Shown piece by piece: positions 7,083 to 19,200 of a stretch of DNA of 64,000 bases. Source of the stretch: an uncultured bacterium (GTDB taxonomy: Bacteria > Muiribacteriota > Ozemobacteria > Ozemobacterales > Ozemobacteraceae). A program made the translations under genes and the position numbers. The notes under the pieces are model-generated. The model was not told where the DNA came from and did no database searches. It saw only the letters and a program-made list of their open reading frames with translations. Every line of letters starts with the position of its first letter. Positions within the stretch are counted from its first letter, which is position 1. The DNA lies in contig CALEDQ010000024.1 in the NCBI GenBank assembly GCA_937949615.1, positions 62,001 through 126,000 on the forward strand, written 5' to 3'.

Positions 7083-9965
7083 TTATTTTCTCCGGCGTCC
7101 GTTCTGTTTCTGTGTGTTCAGACCACCGGTGCGCTGCATGTCTTCAGCGAGAAACTGCCCGGTAAGCGAATTGGCATTTTTAACGATTTCTTCGGGCGTT
7201 CCGGTCGCGATGACGCGGCCGCCGGCTTCGCCGCCTTCTGGCCCCAGATCGATGATGTGATCGGCGGTTTTGATCACGTCGAGGTTGTGTTCGACCACGA
7301 GAACGGTGTTGCCCTTCTCGACCAGACGGTTGAGAACGTCGAGCAGGCAGCGGACATCCTGAAAGTGCAGGCCGGTGGTCGGTTCGTCGAGCAGGTAAAA
7401 GGTCGAACCGGTCGCGACTTTCGACAGTTCAGTAGCCAGCTTGATACGCTGTGCCTCACCACCGGAAAGGGTGGTGCTTGCCTGCCCGAGGGTGATGTAG
7501 CCAAGGCCGACATCCTGCAGGGTCTGCAGTTTGCGTCTGATGGTAACGAACGAATCGAAGAAGGTGACGGCGTCATTGACGCTCAGATCAAGAACCTGAG
7601 CGATATTGAGCCCTTTGAACTTGATTTTGAGCGTTTCTTCGTTGAAGCGGGTGCCTTTGCACTGTTCGCAGGTCACAAAAACATCGGGCAAAAAGTGCAT
7701 TTCGATCTGAATCTGCCCTGAACCTTCGCAGACTTCGCAGCGGCCGCCCTTGACGTTGAAACTGAAGCGCCCAGGCGAATAACCGCGCGTTTTGGCTTCG
7801 ACCGTCTGGGCGAAAAGTTCGCGAATCGGGGTGAAGATGCCGGTATAAGTGGCCGGGTTCGATCTGGGGGTGCGCCCGATCGGGTTCTGGTCAATATTGA
7901 CAACCTTGTCGATTGCCTCGATGCCCATGAGCTCTTTATAAGGCCCGACTTCGAGGTGTGAGCGGTTGATGATATTGTTGAGCAGCGGAAACAGCGTGTC
8001 GGTAACCAGGCTCGACTTGCCCGAACCTGAGACGCCGGTTACCACGACGAGCTTGCCAAGCGGAATATCAACGTTGATATTTTTAAGATTGTTGTGGGTG
8101 GCGCCCCGCAATGAAAGCAGACGCCCGTTACCAGCCCGCCTGGTGTCAGGAACGGTGATGAATTCCTGGCCGGTGAGAAAGCGGCCGGTCATGCTGTTGG
8201 GGTCGGCCATAACTTTTTCTGGTGGCCCGTCGACGACGAGCTGTCCGCCAAGTACCCCGGCGCCGGGGCCGAGGTCGATGATGTTATCTGCTTCTACCAT
8301 TATTTCGCGGTCGTGTTCGACGACCAGCACGGTATTGCCGATGTCGCGCAGCTTTTTGAGAGTATTGATGAGCCGGCGGTTATCACGCGGATGCAGGCCG
8401 ATGCTCGGTTCGTCGAGAACGTAGGTTATGCCGACGAGGGCTGAGCCGATCTGGGTCGCCAGTCTGATGCGCTGGGCCTCACCACCGGAAAGGGTGTGAG
8501 CAGCCCGCGACAGGTCGAGGTAATCGAGACCGACATCTTTCAAAAATTTGAGACGGTTGTTGATCTGCTCAAGAATTTTTTTACAGATGAAATGTTCGCG
8601 TTCATTGAGTTTGAGCCCGGCGAAAAAGTCGACGAGGCGGCCGACCGAATGCTGTGAGAGCTCATGAATATTCTCACCTTCGATGCGGACCGAGAGCGCC
8701 ACTTCGTTGAGGCGTCGGCCGTTGCAGCCTGGGCATGGCAGGGTGCGCATGAAACGCTCGTAGAAATTTTTGGCACCCTCTGAGCGTGTTTCCTGGTAGC
8801 GGCGCGTCAGGGTCGGAATTACGCCTTCAAATGGCTTGGTCAGAGAGCCCTGCATTGTGCGGCCTTGATATTTGATGTTGAGAACCTTGTCGCCGGAACC
8901 AAAGAAGATAACCTTCTTTGCCTGGTCAGGCAGATCTTTGAAAGGCACGTCGAGCGAAAATTTGTAGTGGCGGGAGAGGCCTTCCATCCATTGCCGCGAA
9001 AAGGTCGCATCCATGAAGTTTTCGGAGGCGATCGCCCCTTCGGCGATTGATAGATCAGGATCTGGAACTACCAGCTCTGGGTCGGCTATCAGCTGAAAAC
9101 CAAGACCGGAACAGGCCTGACATGAACCGTAAGGCGCATTGAATGAGAACAGGCGTGGCTTGATTTCGGGCAGTGAGATATCGCAGACGGCGCAGCGCAG
9201 GTTTTCGCTGAACAGCTTTTCGATCGGTTTTTTGCTGTCGGGGCTGTCAATGATGACGAGCAACTGGCCTTCAGCCAGCTTGAAGCAGAGTTCGACCGCT
9301 TCGTTCATGCGGGCGGTATTCTGTTCGCGTTCGGCCGCTGCCAGCTTGATGCGGTCGACTGCCACTTCGATGTCGTGCTTTTTATTACGGTCGAGCTCGG
9401 GAATTTCGTCGTCGAGCGACCACATATCACCATCGACTCTGACACGTGAGAGCCCCTCGCGGCGAAGTTCGTCGAATACTTTGGCATATTCACCCTTACG
9501 GCTTCTGATGACTGGGGCCAGCAGGGTGATCTTTGTCTGATCGGGGTAGCTCAGCAGGTTTTCGACAATCTGCTGCGGGGTGGCGGCTTCGACCGGCTGT
9601 GCGCATTTCGGGCAATGGGGCTTGCCGATTGCGGCGAACAGCAGGCGGAAATAATCGTAAAGCTCAGTAATAGTACCGACCGTCGAGCGCGGGTTCCTCG
9701 ATGTCGATTTCTGCTGAATGGCGATGGTTGGCGACAGACCTTCAATGACTTCGACGTCTGGTTTTTCCATCTGTTGCAGGAACTGCCGGGCGTAAGAAGA
9801 CAGTGATTCCATGTAGCGGCGCTGACCTTCGGCGTGAATCGTATCGAATGCGAGAGACGACTTTCCTGAGCCTGAAACGCCGGTGACTACGGTGAGAGAA
9901 TTGGTGGGAATCGAGATGCTGAGATCTTTAAGGTTGTGAACCTTGGCTTTAACAATGCGTATCAT
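7083..9965 (-). CDS. uvrA: Excinuclease ABC subunit A
   Basis: 960 residues, slightly longer than the usual 940. It is the damage-recognition ATPase of nucleotide excision repair. Both ABC modules are intact: Walker A GVSGSGKSSLAF near residue 30 and GVSGSGKSSLVTD in the second half, two LSGGEAQR signatures, and Walker B VLDEPS and LLDEPT. The zinc modules (CAVCD / CEVCEGSGQI / CEQCKG) are present. The extra length is a basic C-terminal tail (MQRTGGLNTQKQNGRRRK). radA follows at once. Confidence 0.98.
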   Translation of the reverse strand: MIRIVKAKVHNLKDLSISIPTNSLTVVTGVSGSGKSSLAFDTIHAEGQRRYMESLSSYARQFLQQMEKPDVEVIEGLSPTIAIQQKSTSRNPRSTVGTITELYDYFRLLFAAIGKPHCPKCAQPVEAATPQQIVENLLSYPDQTKITLLAPVIRSRKGEYAKVFDELRREGLSRVRVDGDMWSLDDEIPELDRNKKHDIEVAVDRIKLAAAEREQNTARMNEAVELCFKLAEGQLLVIIDSPDSKKPIEKLFSENLRCAVCDISLPEIKPRLFSFNAPYGSCQACSGLGFQLIADPELVVPDPDLSIAEGAIASENFMDATFSRQWMEGLSRHYKFSLDVPFKDLPDQAKKVIFFGSGDKVLNIKYQGRTMQGSLTKPFEGVIPTLTRRYQETRSEGAKNFYERFMRTLPCPGCNGRRLNEVALSVRIEGENIHELSQHSVGRLVDFFAGLKLNEREHFICKKILEQINNRLKFLKDVGLDYLDLSRAAHTLSGGEAQRIRLATQIGSALVGITYVLDEPSIGLHPRDNRRLINTLKKLRDIGNTVLVVEHDREIMVEADNIIDLGPGAGVLGGQLVVDGPPEKVMADPNSMTGRFLTGQEFITVPDTRRAGNGRLLSLRGATHNNLKNINVDIPLGKLVVVTGVSGSGKSSLVTDTLFPLLNNIINRSHLEVGPYKELMGIEAIDKVVNIDQNPIGRTPRSNPATYTGIFTPIRELFAQTVEAKTRGYSPGRFSFNVKGGRCEVCEGSGQIQIEMHFLPDVFVTCEQCKGTRFNEETLKIKFKGLNIAQVLDLSVNDAVTFFDSFVTIRRKLQTLQDVGLGYITLGQASTTLSGGEAQRIKLATELSKVATGSTFYLLDEPTTGLHFQDVRCLLDVLNRLVEKGNTVLVVEHNLDVIKTADHIIDLGPEGGEAGGRVIATGTPEEIVKNANSLTGQFLAEDMQRTGGLNTQKQNGRRRK

Positions 9966-9980
9966 GTTTTGTGTGAGGTC

Positions 9981-10739
9981 TCAGCGCCAGTCGTACTGAA
10001 TTACGCTTGCCTGAGTGGGTGTGCTGATATCGCCGCCGCCGAAGGTGACCTTGTAAAACCCGGAAACCTTGACTGGCTTGCCGCCACCACGCTTTTTGCT
10101 GACTTCGACAAGGCCGTTTTTGACCACAACTTCGCCCTTGTCTTTATCATCGTCATAGAGAACCTTGAAAAGGCCCGAAGAACCAGTTACCTGAATATCC
10201 GACGATTCTACCGAAAGAATGCCGCGGCCGTCGAGTGAAATGGCCGCCGTGAGCTCGCCGCGCTTCAGAATGACCGGTTCTTTTTCGACCTTGTTTTCTT
10301 TTTCGGCCAGCACCGGGGGCATAACCGTCATTTCTGACTTGCCGGCCAGTTTAACCTGGTTTTCGAGCTGCAGCTGCACGGTAATTGCACCTTCGGGAGC
10401 AGTTTTAAAAGAATATTCCTTGTCGAATTCGATTTTTTCTTTGGTGACTTCCCAGGCACCGATGTGGCGGGCTTCGACTTTGCCGGTGATGTCGGTCACC
10501 CGCGAGAAGAGAAGCTTGTTGCGCTCTTCCTGGAAAGCGAGAGTGGCGGCCCTTTTGCGCATGACAACGACAAAAACGCCGAGAATCAGAAGTGCTGCCA
10601 TGACAATCACGCCGATTATCATGCGCCGCTTCTTTTCTTCGGCTTCCTGTGCAAGCTTTTGCGCTTTTTCTCGTTCGACCTGCAGCTTTTTAAGCGCCTT
10701 ATGGTCGAGCTTTTCTAGTTGGTGCCACTGTTTAGCCAT
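9981..10739 (-). CDS. Membrane-anchored FecR-like domain protein
   Basis: 252 residues. The N-terminal 38 residues are a charged helix (LEKLDHKALKKLQVEREKAQ), likely cytoplasmic coiled coil, followed by one membrane segment (MIIGVIVMAALLILGVFVVVM). The periplasmic part resembles a FecR/beta-helix domain: VTDITGKVEARH, then GAITVQLQLENQVKLAGKSEMTV, and LFKVLYDDDKDKGEVVVKNGLVEVSKK. FecR domains elsewhere pass envelope signals to sigma factors, but no sigma or TonB gene is nearby. It lies between the pseudopilin genes and uvrA on the same strand. Function unknown; it could be a structural partner of the pseudopilins. Confidence 0.75.
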   Translation of the reverse strand: MAKQWHQLEKLDHKALKKLQVEREKAQKLAQEAEEKKRRMIIGVIVMAALLILGVFVVVMRKRAATLAFQEERNKLLFSRVTDITGKVEARHIGAWEVTKEKIEFDKEYSFKTAPEGAITVQLQLENQVKLAGKSEMTVMPPVLAEKENKVEKEPVILKRGELTAAISLDGRGILSVESSDIQVTGSSGLFKVLYDDDKDKGEVVVKNGLVEVSKKRGGGKPVKVSGFYKVTFGGGDISTPTQASVIQYDWR

Positions 10740-10761
10740 GTTTAACTTTTATAAGGTCCGT

Positions 10762-11502
10762 TTAAAAGGTATCGATGCCAACCTGCGGGGTTGCCATGAT
10801 TGAATTTTCCTTAAAAACGTTTTCATCTTTTGGATATAGAGTACGTATTTTAACGGAAATCGGAAAAAAGTCCACAGGTTTTTCAGGCGGCAGAGTGCCC
10901 GCTACCGAAAATTCCACGGACTGAACGTCGTTTACCAGCACTTTTGTGCGTGTTTCACTTTCGATTGGTGTCAGATTGAGCTTGCCTGACTTTGCATAAT
11001 CGTTCTTTGCATCCGTGGTGTATTCGAAGGCAGACGATTTTAAGCGCAGGTTGCCGACCGGCGCAACTCTGGTCTGATGAACGAAGTCGAGATAAAGCTC
11101 GTTTTTGATGATTTTGCCAGGTTGATTTTTGGGCTTTTCGGGTTCGCAGACCACCCAGGTCATTATTTTGAGCTCGCCGCTGTTCGGGGTCGCAATGGGT
11201 TGCCCGTCTTTGAGTATGCGCAGATAGAATTCGGCAGGCACTTTGGGATCGGTGTTGTCGCAGGGGTCGAAAAAAGTGTCTGAAAACAGGGTGGTCGGGT
11301 AGGTGGCCGAGCGGATCTCTTTGCTCAGCAGGCTCAGGGTATTGCGCATCTGATCGACGGTGCCGCTGATCCACTGCGCGCGGCCGGCGGTTTTACTGCC
11401 GCCGATGAACAACTGGTAAACTCCGATCATGAACAGGGCCATGACTGCACAGGCGATGACAACTTCGATAAGGGTAAAAGCTTTTCTGGTCTGTTTAAAC
11501 AT
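10762..11502 (-). CDS. Pseudopilin-like protein (GspJ/PilW type)
   Basis: 246 residues. A class III leader MFKQTRKA is followed by FTLIEVVIACAVMALFMIGVYQLF, the prepilin signature with Glu at +5 and a long hydrophobic helix, cleaved by a prepilin peptidase (not in this window). The globular part (GTVDQMRNTLSLLSKEIRSATYP) resembles GspJ/PilW minor pseudopilins, where this region packs at the pilus tip. It overlaps the next upstream gene by one base and belongs to a three-gene pseudopilin set, so it likely forms a minor-pilin tip complex for type IV pili or a type II secretion-like machine. Confidence 0.85.
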   Translation of the reverse strand: MFKQTRKAFTLIEVVIACAVMALFMIGVYQLFIGGSKTAGRAQWISGTVDQMRNTLSLLSKEIRSATYPTTLFSDTFFDPCDNTDPKVPAEFYLRILKDGQPIATPNSGELKIMTWVVCEPEKPKNQPGKIIKNELYLDFVHQTRVAPVGNLRLKSSAFEYTTDAKNDYAKSGKLNLTPIESETRTKVLVNDVQSVEFSVAGTLPPEKPVDFFPISVKIRTLYPKDENVFKENSIMATPQVGIDTF

Positions 11503-12362
11503 CAGTCGACCGAGCCCTTTCTGGTAATCTTCTGTATGCGCCTCTGAGTCTGCGGGGTTACCTTGCCCTGGAAATTCTTGATCAGACCTTCGACGCTTAC
11601 TTCGATCGCTTCTTCGCCGTATTTGCGCAGCCCTTTGATTGACTGAATTTTCACTTCGTTGACGCGGTAATTCATCGTGTATGGGTAACCATCATTGGTA
11701 GCGATATCGAAATCATTGATGTTCTTGATCGTTTTGTCGGCAGTCATTTCGACAGGTGGCTGCAGTCTTGTGCCTTCGTAGACCATGTTGCAACAGTCAC
11801 GTATATAATATTTGAGGTATTTGTCGGGTTTGAGTTCGGCTGCCGGAGTCTCTGGCTTGATATAGCGGGTTTCGGGGTCTGAAGCCGCCAGACCAGGTGC
11901 CAGAAAACGATAGTCCGGGTTGTGATAGCTGCCAAGCCTTACGAAGGCGTTTTTGCCCGGAATCGGGTAGTAGAAATACTTGGGCTTCTTGTCGCTGTCG
12001 AGCTCTCTGGTCGGCAGAACCCTGACATAGAGCTCGGCGCGGCTGCCAAGCGGTTCGAAAGCGTTCTGCCCGCTATCGGTAAGGCCATCGAATTCAGTGA
12101 AATTGCACAGCGGATTTTTGCCCTGAGCAAATTCGACGGCGTCATAAAGTTCTGTGGGAAAAAGCTTCGCTTTCAGCAGAAAGTGCTGCATCGCGGCTCT
12201 GGCGGCAAAAAAGGCCTGGCGTTCCTGAATGGTGATCTGGTTGTGTCCGGCGGTGCTCGATTGTCTGAACATCATCGATACAAAAAGAATCAGCAGGCAG
12301 AAGCAGAAAAACAGGGCGATGACGATGGCGACGCCGCGGCGGCGGTTAAGAAGGCTTTTCAT
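11502..12362 (-). CDS. PilX/GspK-like minor pseudopilin
   Basis: 286 residues. The leader MKSLLNRRRG precedes VAIVIALFFCFCLLILFVSMMFRQ, a pilin-like hydrophobic helix that lacks the Glu at +5, as in GspK and PilX. The next segment (AFFAARAAMQHFLLKAKLFP) matches the RAxxAA pattern after the helix in PilX/GspK proteins. No calcium-binding or tip-specific motif is clear in the rest. It overlaps both neighbours by a few bases, so translation is probably coupled across the pseudopilin set. Confidence 0.78.
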   Translation of the reverse strand: MKSLLNRRRGVAIVIALFFCFCLLILFVSMMFRQSSTAGHNQITIQERQAFFAARAAMQHFLLKAKLFPTELYDAVEFAQGKNPLCNFTEFDGLTDSGQNAFEPLGSRAELYVRVLPTRELDSDKKPKYFYYPIPGKNAFVRLGSYHNPDYRFLAPGLAASDPETRYIKPETPAAELKPDKYLKYYIRDCCNMVYEGTRLQPPVEMTADKTIKNINDFDIATNDGYPYTMNYRVNEVKIQSIKGLRKYGEEAIEVSVEGLIKNFQGKVTPQTQRRIQKITRKGSVD

Positions 12363-13270
12363 CCGTCGATATCCCCCTTGATGGTCATCAGGTGAATTCT
12401 CTGAATACGACCGTTCTTTTCTTCGGGATTGGTGAAATAGCGCTGGTCAAGGTTCCATTGAACCTGCACCACCAGTTTTTTCATCGAGCACCAGGCAAAT
12501 TTTTCGGGAGCATCATAGATGGTCTTTTCGGTGACCATCTTTGCCGTGTAACGCTCAGCTGTCGGATTGGTAAAGCGTGGCGCGTTCGCATCGAGGCCTT
12601 CCATGCCCTGATCGAGGTAGACATTGCCGGGGGCTTCTGAAACACCTTTGCCCGAGCCGATATCGAGTTCGGAGAATGGTTTGCCGGTATCTGAAGGGTC
12701 TTCGGAATAGTCCTGTATCCAGGAGCCATCAGAGATCATGCCGGGATTGCGCAGAAAAGTGAATGTCAGCTCGGGCGACTCGGCGAAGTCTTTGGGTTTG
12801 CCATCCGGGAAAGAATTACCGATCTGCAGTTTTTCAGATTTGGCCGGTTTTTGTTCTGACGGAATGTCTTCAACGCGCAGATGTACCAGGTAATGAATAC
12901 CGCGAGAATCAGTGACGATGCCCCGACATGGGTAACCTGCCGCCTCTTTCTGAGAACCGGGGAAGAGAATCGGCATGATTTTGCGGGCCCAGCTGTCATT
13001 GTAGCGCGAAAATCGCGGATTATCGGCCAGGTCTTCAATTTTGACATAGCCGGGGTTGCCCTGGCGCAGGGCTGCAAAAGGCACATTGTCGAGAATTGTA
13101 TTGAGTATTTCTGATGCTTTGTTGATTGCAAAGGCCTGCGCGGCATTTTTGTCGGTTTCGACCGTTTGCCGGCTGATCAGGCCAAAAAGAGGAATCATAG
13201 CCACCGCCAGAATTGACACAGCGATGACTATTTCGATGAAGGTTACGGCTCGTCTGTCGGACAGAAACAT
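12359..13270 (-). CDS. Pseudopilin-like protein (PilV/GspI type)
   Basis: 303 residues. MFLSDRRA then VTFIEIVIAVSILAVAMIPLFGLI is a prepilin leader and helix with Glu at +5. NAAQAFAINKASEILNTILDNVPFAALRQG follows, like the region after the helix in GspI/PilV minor pseudopilins. The C-terminal part (KLVVQVQWNLDQRYF) is a beta-strand pattern seen in the same families. It is first in the pseudopilin trio (GspI-, GspK- and GspJ-like), 21 bases downstream of the PhoH gene. These three commonly form the tip of type II secretion or type IV pilus fibres. Confidence 0.82.
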   Translation of the reverse strand: MFLSDRRAVTFIEIVIAVSILAVAMIPLFGLISRQTVETDKNAAQAFAINKASEILNTILDNVPFAALRQGNPGYVKIEDLADNPRFSRYNDSWARKIMPILFPGSQKEAAGYPCRGIVTDSRGIHYLVHLRVEDIPSEQKPAKSEKLQIGNSFPDGKPKDFAESPELTFTFLRNPGMISDGSWIQDYSEDPSDTGKPFSELDIGSGKGVSEAPGNVYLDQGMEGLDANAPRFTNPTAERYTAKMVTEKTIYDAPEKFAWCSMKKLVVQVQWNLDQRYFTNPEEKNGRIQRIHLMTIKGDIDG

Positions 13271-13291
13271 CAGCCAGCTACCTCTTTTTTA

Positions 13292-14611
<1,320 letters not shown>

Positions 14612-14849
14612 TAAGCGGTTCCTGTCGTATTAATTGAACTGTGCACAAAAACTTATCACAGCCAGAAAGAATGTGTCAAACTTCATACCATATCGAAAGG
14701 CAAAATAAAGCCCTTGAGGATTGCGCAAAAAAATTGCCGGTTGATTAAAGATTCTCACAATTCGACCGATAGAAGAAAACGGGAAAGTGTATCAACCCGA
14801 TTCTATGAAACATTTATGGTTTCTTAAAACTGAAAGGAACAGAAGTTCC

Positions 14850-16157
14850 ATGAATAAACGGCATAATTCATACCTTCTGACTGGTTTTCTGGTTCTTGCT
14901 CTGGCAACTTCGGCCTTTGGCCAGTATGATTACCAGATTCCGGAAGGCTATTCGATGGCCCCGCCGCCAGAGTCCGAATACTACTACGAAGCTGAGCCTT
15001 CAACCAGTGCTGACAGCAGCTGGGTTGAAGAAGATTCGGTTTCGACCGGTTATCAGACCTACACTGTCAAAAAAGGCGATACCCTGGGCTCGATTTCGAA
15101 GAAATTTTTTGGTACAACCACGAAATGGAAAGAAATCGCCAAAGCCAACGGTATCAGCAATGCTGCAAAGATCAAAGTTGGCCAGGAACTTCAGGTTCCC
15201 GGAACCAGCTATGAAAAGGGTCAGGGCGTAACCTACCGTCAGCGCACCCGCTATATTGCTTCGCCGCCTCAGACTGCCCCGAATCCGGCCCCGGCGACAG
15301 CTCTGCCGCTGCCCCCGGTTACTCAGAGTAATGATGCCGTACTTTATTCTGAATCGGGTTTGCCGCAGATCATTCTTCCGGGCGAGCAGAAAGTTCGCAA
15401 AGCATCTGACGATAACCATGTCTCTTTCAATGGTCTGACCGGTCTGGTCAATACCTTTGCCGCTTACCCGCTCGGTGAAAATCTGTTTTCAACCGGCTTT
15501 GGCATGGTCTGGAACAAAATCACCCGTCGCGACGGTAATCGCCTGAAAAACGGTGAAGACGCCGACTACTGGGAATTTCCGATGCTGATGACCTACGCCG
15601 GCGAAAACTTCGAAGTGGCATTCAAACTGCCATTCGAATCTTACGATGTTTTTGCGCCGATTACCTATAATTTCAGAGATGGTTCTGATTCAGGCATGGG
15701 CGATGCATCACTGCGCCTCAAGTTCAGTTCGCAGAATGATGACATGGCTTCTTGCCTTGGTCTGGGCGCGATTTTCCCGACCAGCGATATCGATATCGGC
15801 AACACTGATACCAACAACGCCTGGGAAATCTTCGCCGGTCTTTCGAGCAAACGCAAGGAAGGCGGTAATATTCACCTCAACGGCGGTTACCAGGCTGGTG
15901 ATGGCAACACCACTCACGAAGGTGTATTTGTAAATGCCGGTTTTGACTACAACGCCAACGAATCTTTCACCTTCATGGGCGAAGTGAACTTCTACAACCG
16001 TGTTAACAACGGCAGAAGCACTGACCTCACACTCGGTATGCGCTACCATGTAAAACCCGGCATGTCACTGACAGTGGCCGCACCGATTGCCCTCAGCAAC
16101 GACATGTTCTTCGGTTACGACTATCGCCTGCAGAGCATGCTGCAGTATCACTACTGA
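14850..16157 (+). CDS. Secreted LysM domain protein with beta-barrel-like C-terminal region
   Basis: 435 residues from the ATG at 14850; a longer frame to 14787 would precede the signal peptide. Signal sequence NSYLLTGFLVLALATSAFGQ, then a Tyr/Glu/Pro-rich linker. One LysM domain (YTVKKGDTLGSISKKFFGTT to IKVGQELQVPG, about residues 70-115) should bind peptidoglycan. A Pro-rich linker leads to a region of alternating strands (WEFPMLMTYAGENFEVAFKLPFE, GDASLRLKFSS, LTLGMRYHVKPGMSLTVAAPI) ending in an aromatic residue, as in outer-membrane barrels. It could link the outer membrane to the wall. It stands alone with its own terminator. Confidence 0.88.
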   Translation: MNKRHNSYLLTGFLVLALATSAFGQYDYQIPEGYSMAPPPESEYYYEAEPSTSADSSWVEEDSVSTGYQTYTVKKGDTLGSISKKFFGTTTKWKEIAKANGISNAAKIKVGQELQVPGTSYEKGQGVTYRQRTRYIASPPQTAPNPAPATALPLPPVTQSNDAVLYSESGLPQIILPGEQKVRKASDDNHVSFNGLTGLVNTFAAYPLGENLFSTGFGMVWNKITRRDGNRLKNGEDADYWEFPMLMTYAGENFEVAFKLPFESYDVFAPITYNFRDGSDSGMGDASLRLKFSSQNDDMASCLGLGAIFPTSDIDIGNTDTNNAWEIFAGLSSKRKEGGNIHLNGGYQAGDGNTTHEGVFVNAGFDYNANESFTFMGEVNFYNRVNNGRSTDLTLGMRYHVKPGMSLTVAAPIALSNDMFFGYDYRLQSMLQYHY

Positions 16158-16175
16158 CCAAAAACTTCTAAGCGA

Positions 16176-16208
16176 AACAGGCCCGTGAATTCAACGGGCC
16201 TGTTTTTT
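16176..16208. terminator. Bidirectional intrinsic terminator between convergent genes
   Basis: Perfect stem AACAGGCCCGT / ACGGGCCTGTT with a 6-base loop (GAATTC), followed by a run of seven T on the plus strand. It lies between the LysM gene and the convergent giant gene, so it can stop transcription from both sides. Confidence 0.9.
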
Positions 16209-16221
16209 TATCACCGGCTTA

Positions 16222-19200
16222 TCACCATTCGTAATAGCTGTTTTTGCCCGAAAGATCCGAAGTCTGACCTGGTGCAATGATTTTGGCTCTATCGCTCCAT
16301 GATGTCGGTCGCGTCTGGTTGAGCTTTGCTTTTTCGAGTTGTATGCCATCGAACCAGGCCGCATGCCCGAGGCCGTCAGGGCCCATGTTCTGCAGAAGAA
16401 TATAGGTTTTGCTTGCAACCGCAGGGTTAAAACCATAGGGGAACTGCATGAAGACTCTGTACCATGGCAAATCTACGCCGGGTTTGTATTCAACCAGGTG
16501 CTTCTCAAGAACCGCGCCGGTTGCACTAATAAGACTGGCATTACCGTTTTCGTCGACTTCAATGCCGCTGTAGCCAGTCTGAACACCGACTTCGTCGGTC
16601 ATGAGAAAGCCGATTCTGGCTGAAGCAGAACCAGGGCAGACGTAGGCTGAAAGAAAGTAATTGCTGGCCAATGGCGCGACCGGAAATGTCTTTGTTGCCA
16701 CTTCCTGCCAGACGCTGCCTTTATCAAGCCCCTGTGGTCCGCCGGCAATTATTTCGCATTCGATGAAAACCGAATCGACAGCTGTTCCGGCCTGTAGAAA
16801 CTGTTCACCTGGACCATAAGGTCCGCCAAGTTCCTGGTCTGGAGAAATCCTTCCGATTATCAGTTCGGCTGTGGCAACGGCCCCCGGATTTATCGGCTCG
16901 GGTTGAGAAAACGAGAAACTAAGGCTGGCAACTGGTATTTGAACTCCAGGGGCTTTGAACATGTCGCTTTTTATCCAGGTCAGGCCGTTCAGGGGCGTAT
17001 TGCCGGTATTTCTGAAAGCAAGGCGTTGAACCGGTGAGAAAGTATTGCGGGCAATTTTGCCTGCGTCAAAACTTGCCGGAATAATATCAATGCGTGGATA
17101 AGATTTGACAGTCAAATTGACCGGAACAGTGAGAAATGATTCATAGGCTTCGCGAACATTATTGTTGTTGCGGTCGTCATAGATGGTAAAAATCCCTGAA
17201 TAAAGACCAGGAGGATAAGCGGTCGCCGGCGCAACGGTCGTCGAGATTTCGGCCGCTTCATTTTGCCCCGGCAGAAGGGCGCTGATTGTGGCAGGTAGAA
17301 TTTTAACCGTCGAAGAAGCGATCGTGGTGGCGCCGTTGACAAGATTCGAAATGCTGTAGCGAGGCCTTTTGAAGGCGATGCTCCCGGTGTTGCTGACTGT
17401 AAAGGTTCCGGATGCCGTTGGTCCGATCGGGTCGCTGGCAGGAATGACTATCGGATCAGGATTAACCGTGAAAAATGGTGTGACGACCTGAACTGTGACT
17501 GTCAGATTGGCTGACTGTTCGAGACCAGAGTTGAAAACATCGAGAGCCGGGTCGATGTCGTCGTCGAAAAAGACCATTGTGCCGCTATAAAGTCCATCAG
17601 ATGTTGTTGTCGGAATAGTCAGGGTCAGCGTTGAAACAATGTTTTCCGGAAAACCTACCGGTGGCGCCGCAACGATTCCGATCGGGTCGGGGCTGATGAA
17701 GACACTTGTCGAGGCGATTGGAGTCGGCCCGCTAAGAATACCTTTTTGCCAGCGCGCATCGACCAGCCCGGTATTCCCGACGTTTTGCGCCAGTATCGAA
17801 GCGGTTGTCAGATCGCCGCGAACCATAATTCCGAAATTGATCGATGTGGGTGAGGTCTGTACTGCCTTCAAAGTGGTAACGGTCAGCTTAACCGGAATCG
17901 AAGCGGCAGTTTCTTCGGGCTGTCTGATGCTGTCATTGTTTGCGTCTTCCCATGACCAGAGAGACCCCTCGTAAAGGCCTGAGGCCTGACCAAACGGCAC
18001 GAAAACGCTCACGGAATTCGAACGACTCTGGTTTATTACCAGTGAACCAAGAAGCGAAGATGGTGAATACTGGAAACTGGTGGAAGCGATGACGGCACCA
18101 GAGGTTGCAACCAGGTCGGTCCCCTGCACTCTGACTCTCGACAGTGCCATTGAACCTGTGTTTTTCGTTGTCATAGAAACCGAATTGGTTGAGGAAGCGG
18201 CGTTACCAGTCATTACCGCCTCTATCGGCGCTGTTATAGCAATTGCCTGATCGCCGATTTCTATTCTCAGTTTGATGTCGCACCACGGTTCGTCTGTGGC
18301 ATCAAAAGTGTCATCGGTGTCAAGATCGCCATATACGGTCATAGAGCCGACAAAAACTCCGTTTGCGTGGGCAGCTGGAACTGCCGCACTGAGGTCAAAA
18401 TAGCGCAGTTCGCCGGGAGCTATGTCAAAAACATCACTGGGAACCGTGATATGAGTATCGTCGAAAATATCGCTACCGTCCGAAAGATCACTGGTGATGA
18501 ATCTGAGCCTGTTGACAGGCACACTGCCGCCGTTTCTGACGCCCACCGAGATGGTCTTGGTCGTATCAGGCTTTACGCCGCCGAAATCTTCGGTTGATTT
18601 AAGTGAATAGAGTTTGTAAAAAGCCTGAATGACAAAAGAAGCGATTGCGACATCTTTTGCTTCAAAGATTTCCAGCGTCTGATTAAGGTTCAGATCTTCA
18701 TACCAGGTGAATGACGCAAGGTAAGTGCCGGTGGCTTTTCCGCCCGGTACGTAAATATAGGCTGGCGTGGTTTCTGAATCGGCAACTTCGATAAACGATG
18801 GTGCAGTGAGGTTGATATTGTCTGAGGCAATTATTCCAGACTGGCTCTGATTGATAAACTCAGTCGGGATTCCCTTCAGTCTTGAAAGAGGCAATTCACC
18901 AGTGTTTTCGATAGTGGTGACGAAAGTTGGCAGAGTGAAAGTCGGCGTTGCATTGCCGAGCGGAAACAGTTCTGGGCTGACCACCAGAGATTGCGAACCA
19001 ACCGCCCACTTGACCGTAAAATCTTCGCTTGCCCCACCGGGGATGTCATCTCGTATCGTGCCGGTTGCATAAAAAACGCCCGGCGGTTGGGCCAGAGGAA
19101 CGGTTACCGAAATACTGGCGGTCTGGTAGCCATTATAGACCATTGCCCCGAAGGTCAGGGGCGTAATGGTGATGCCATGGGCAGACATATCATCGAATTT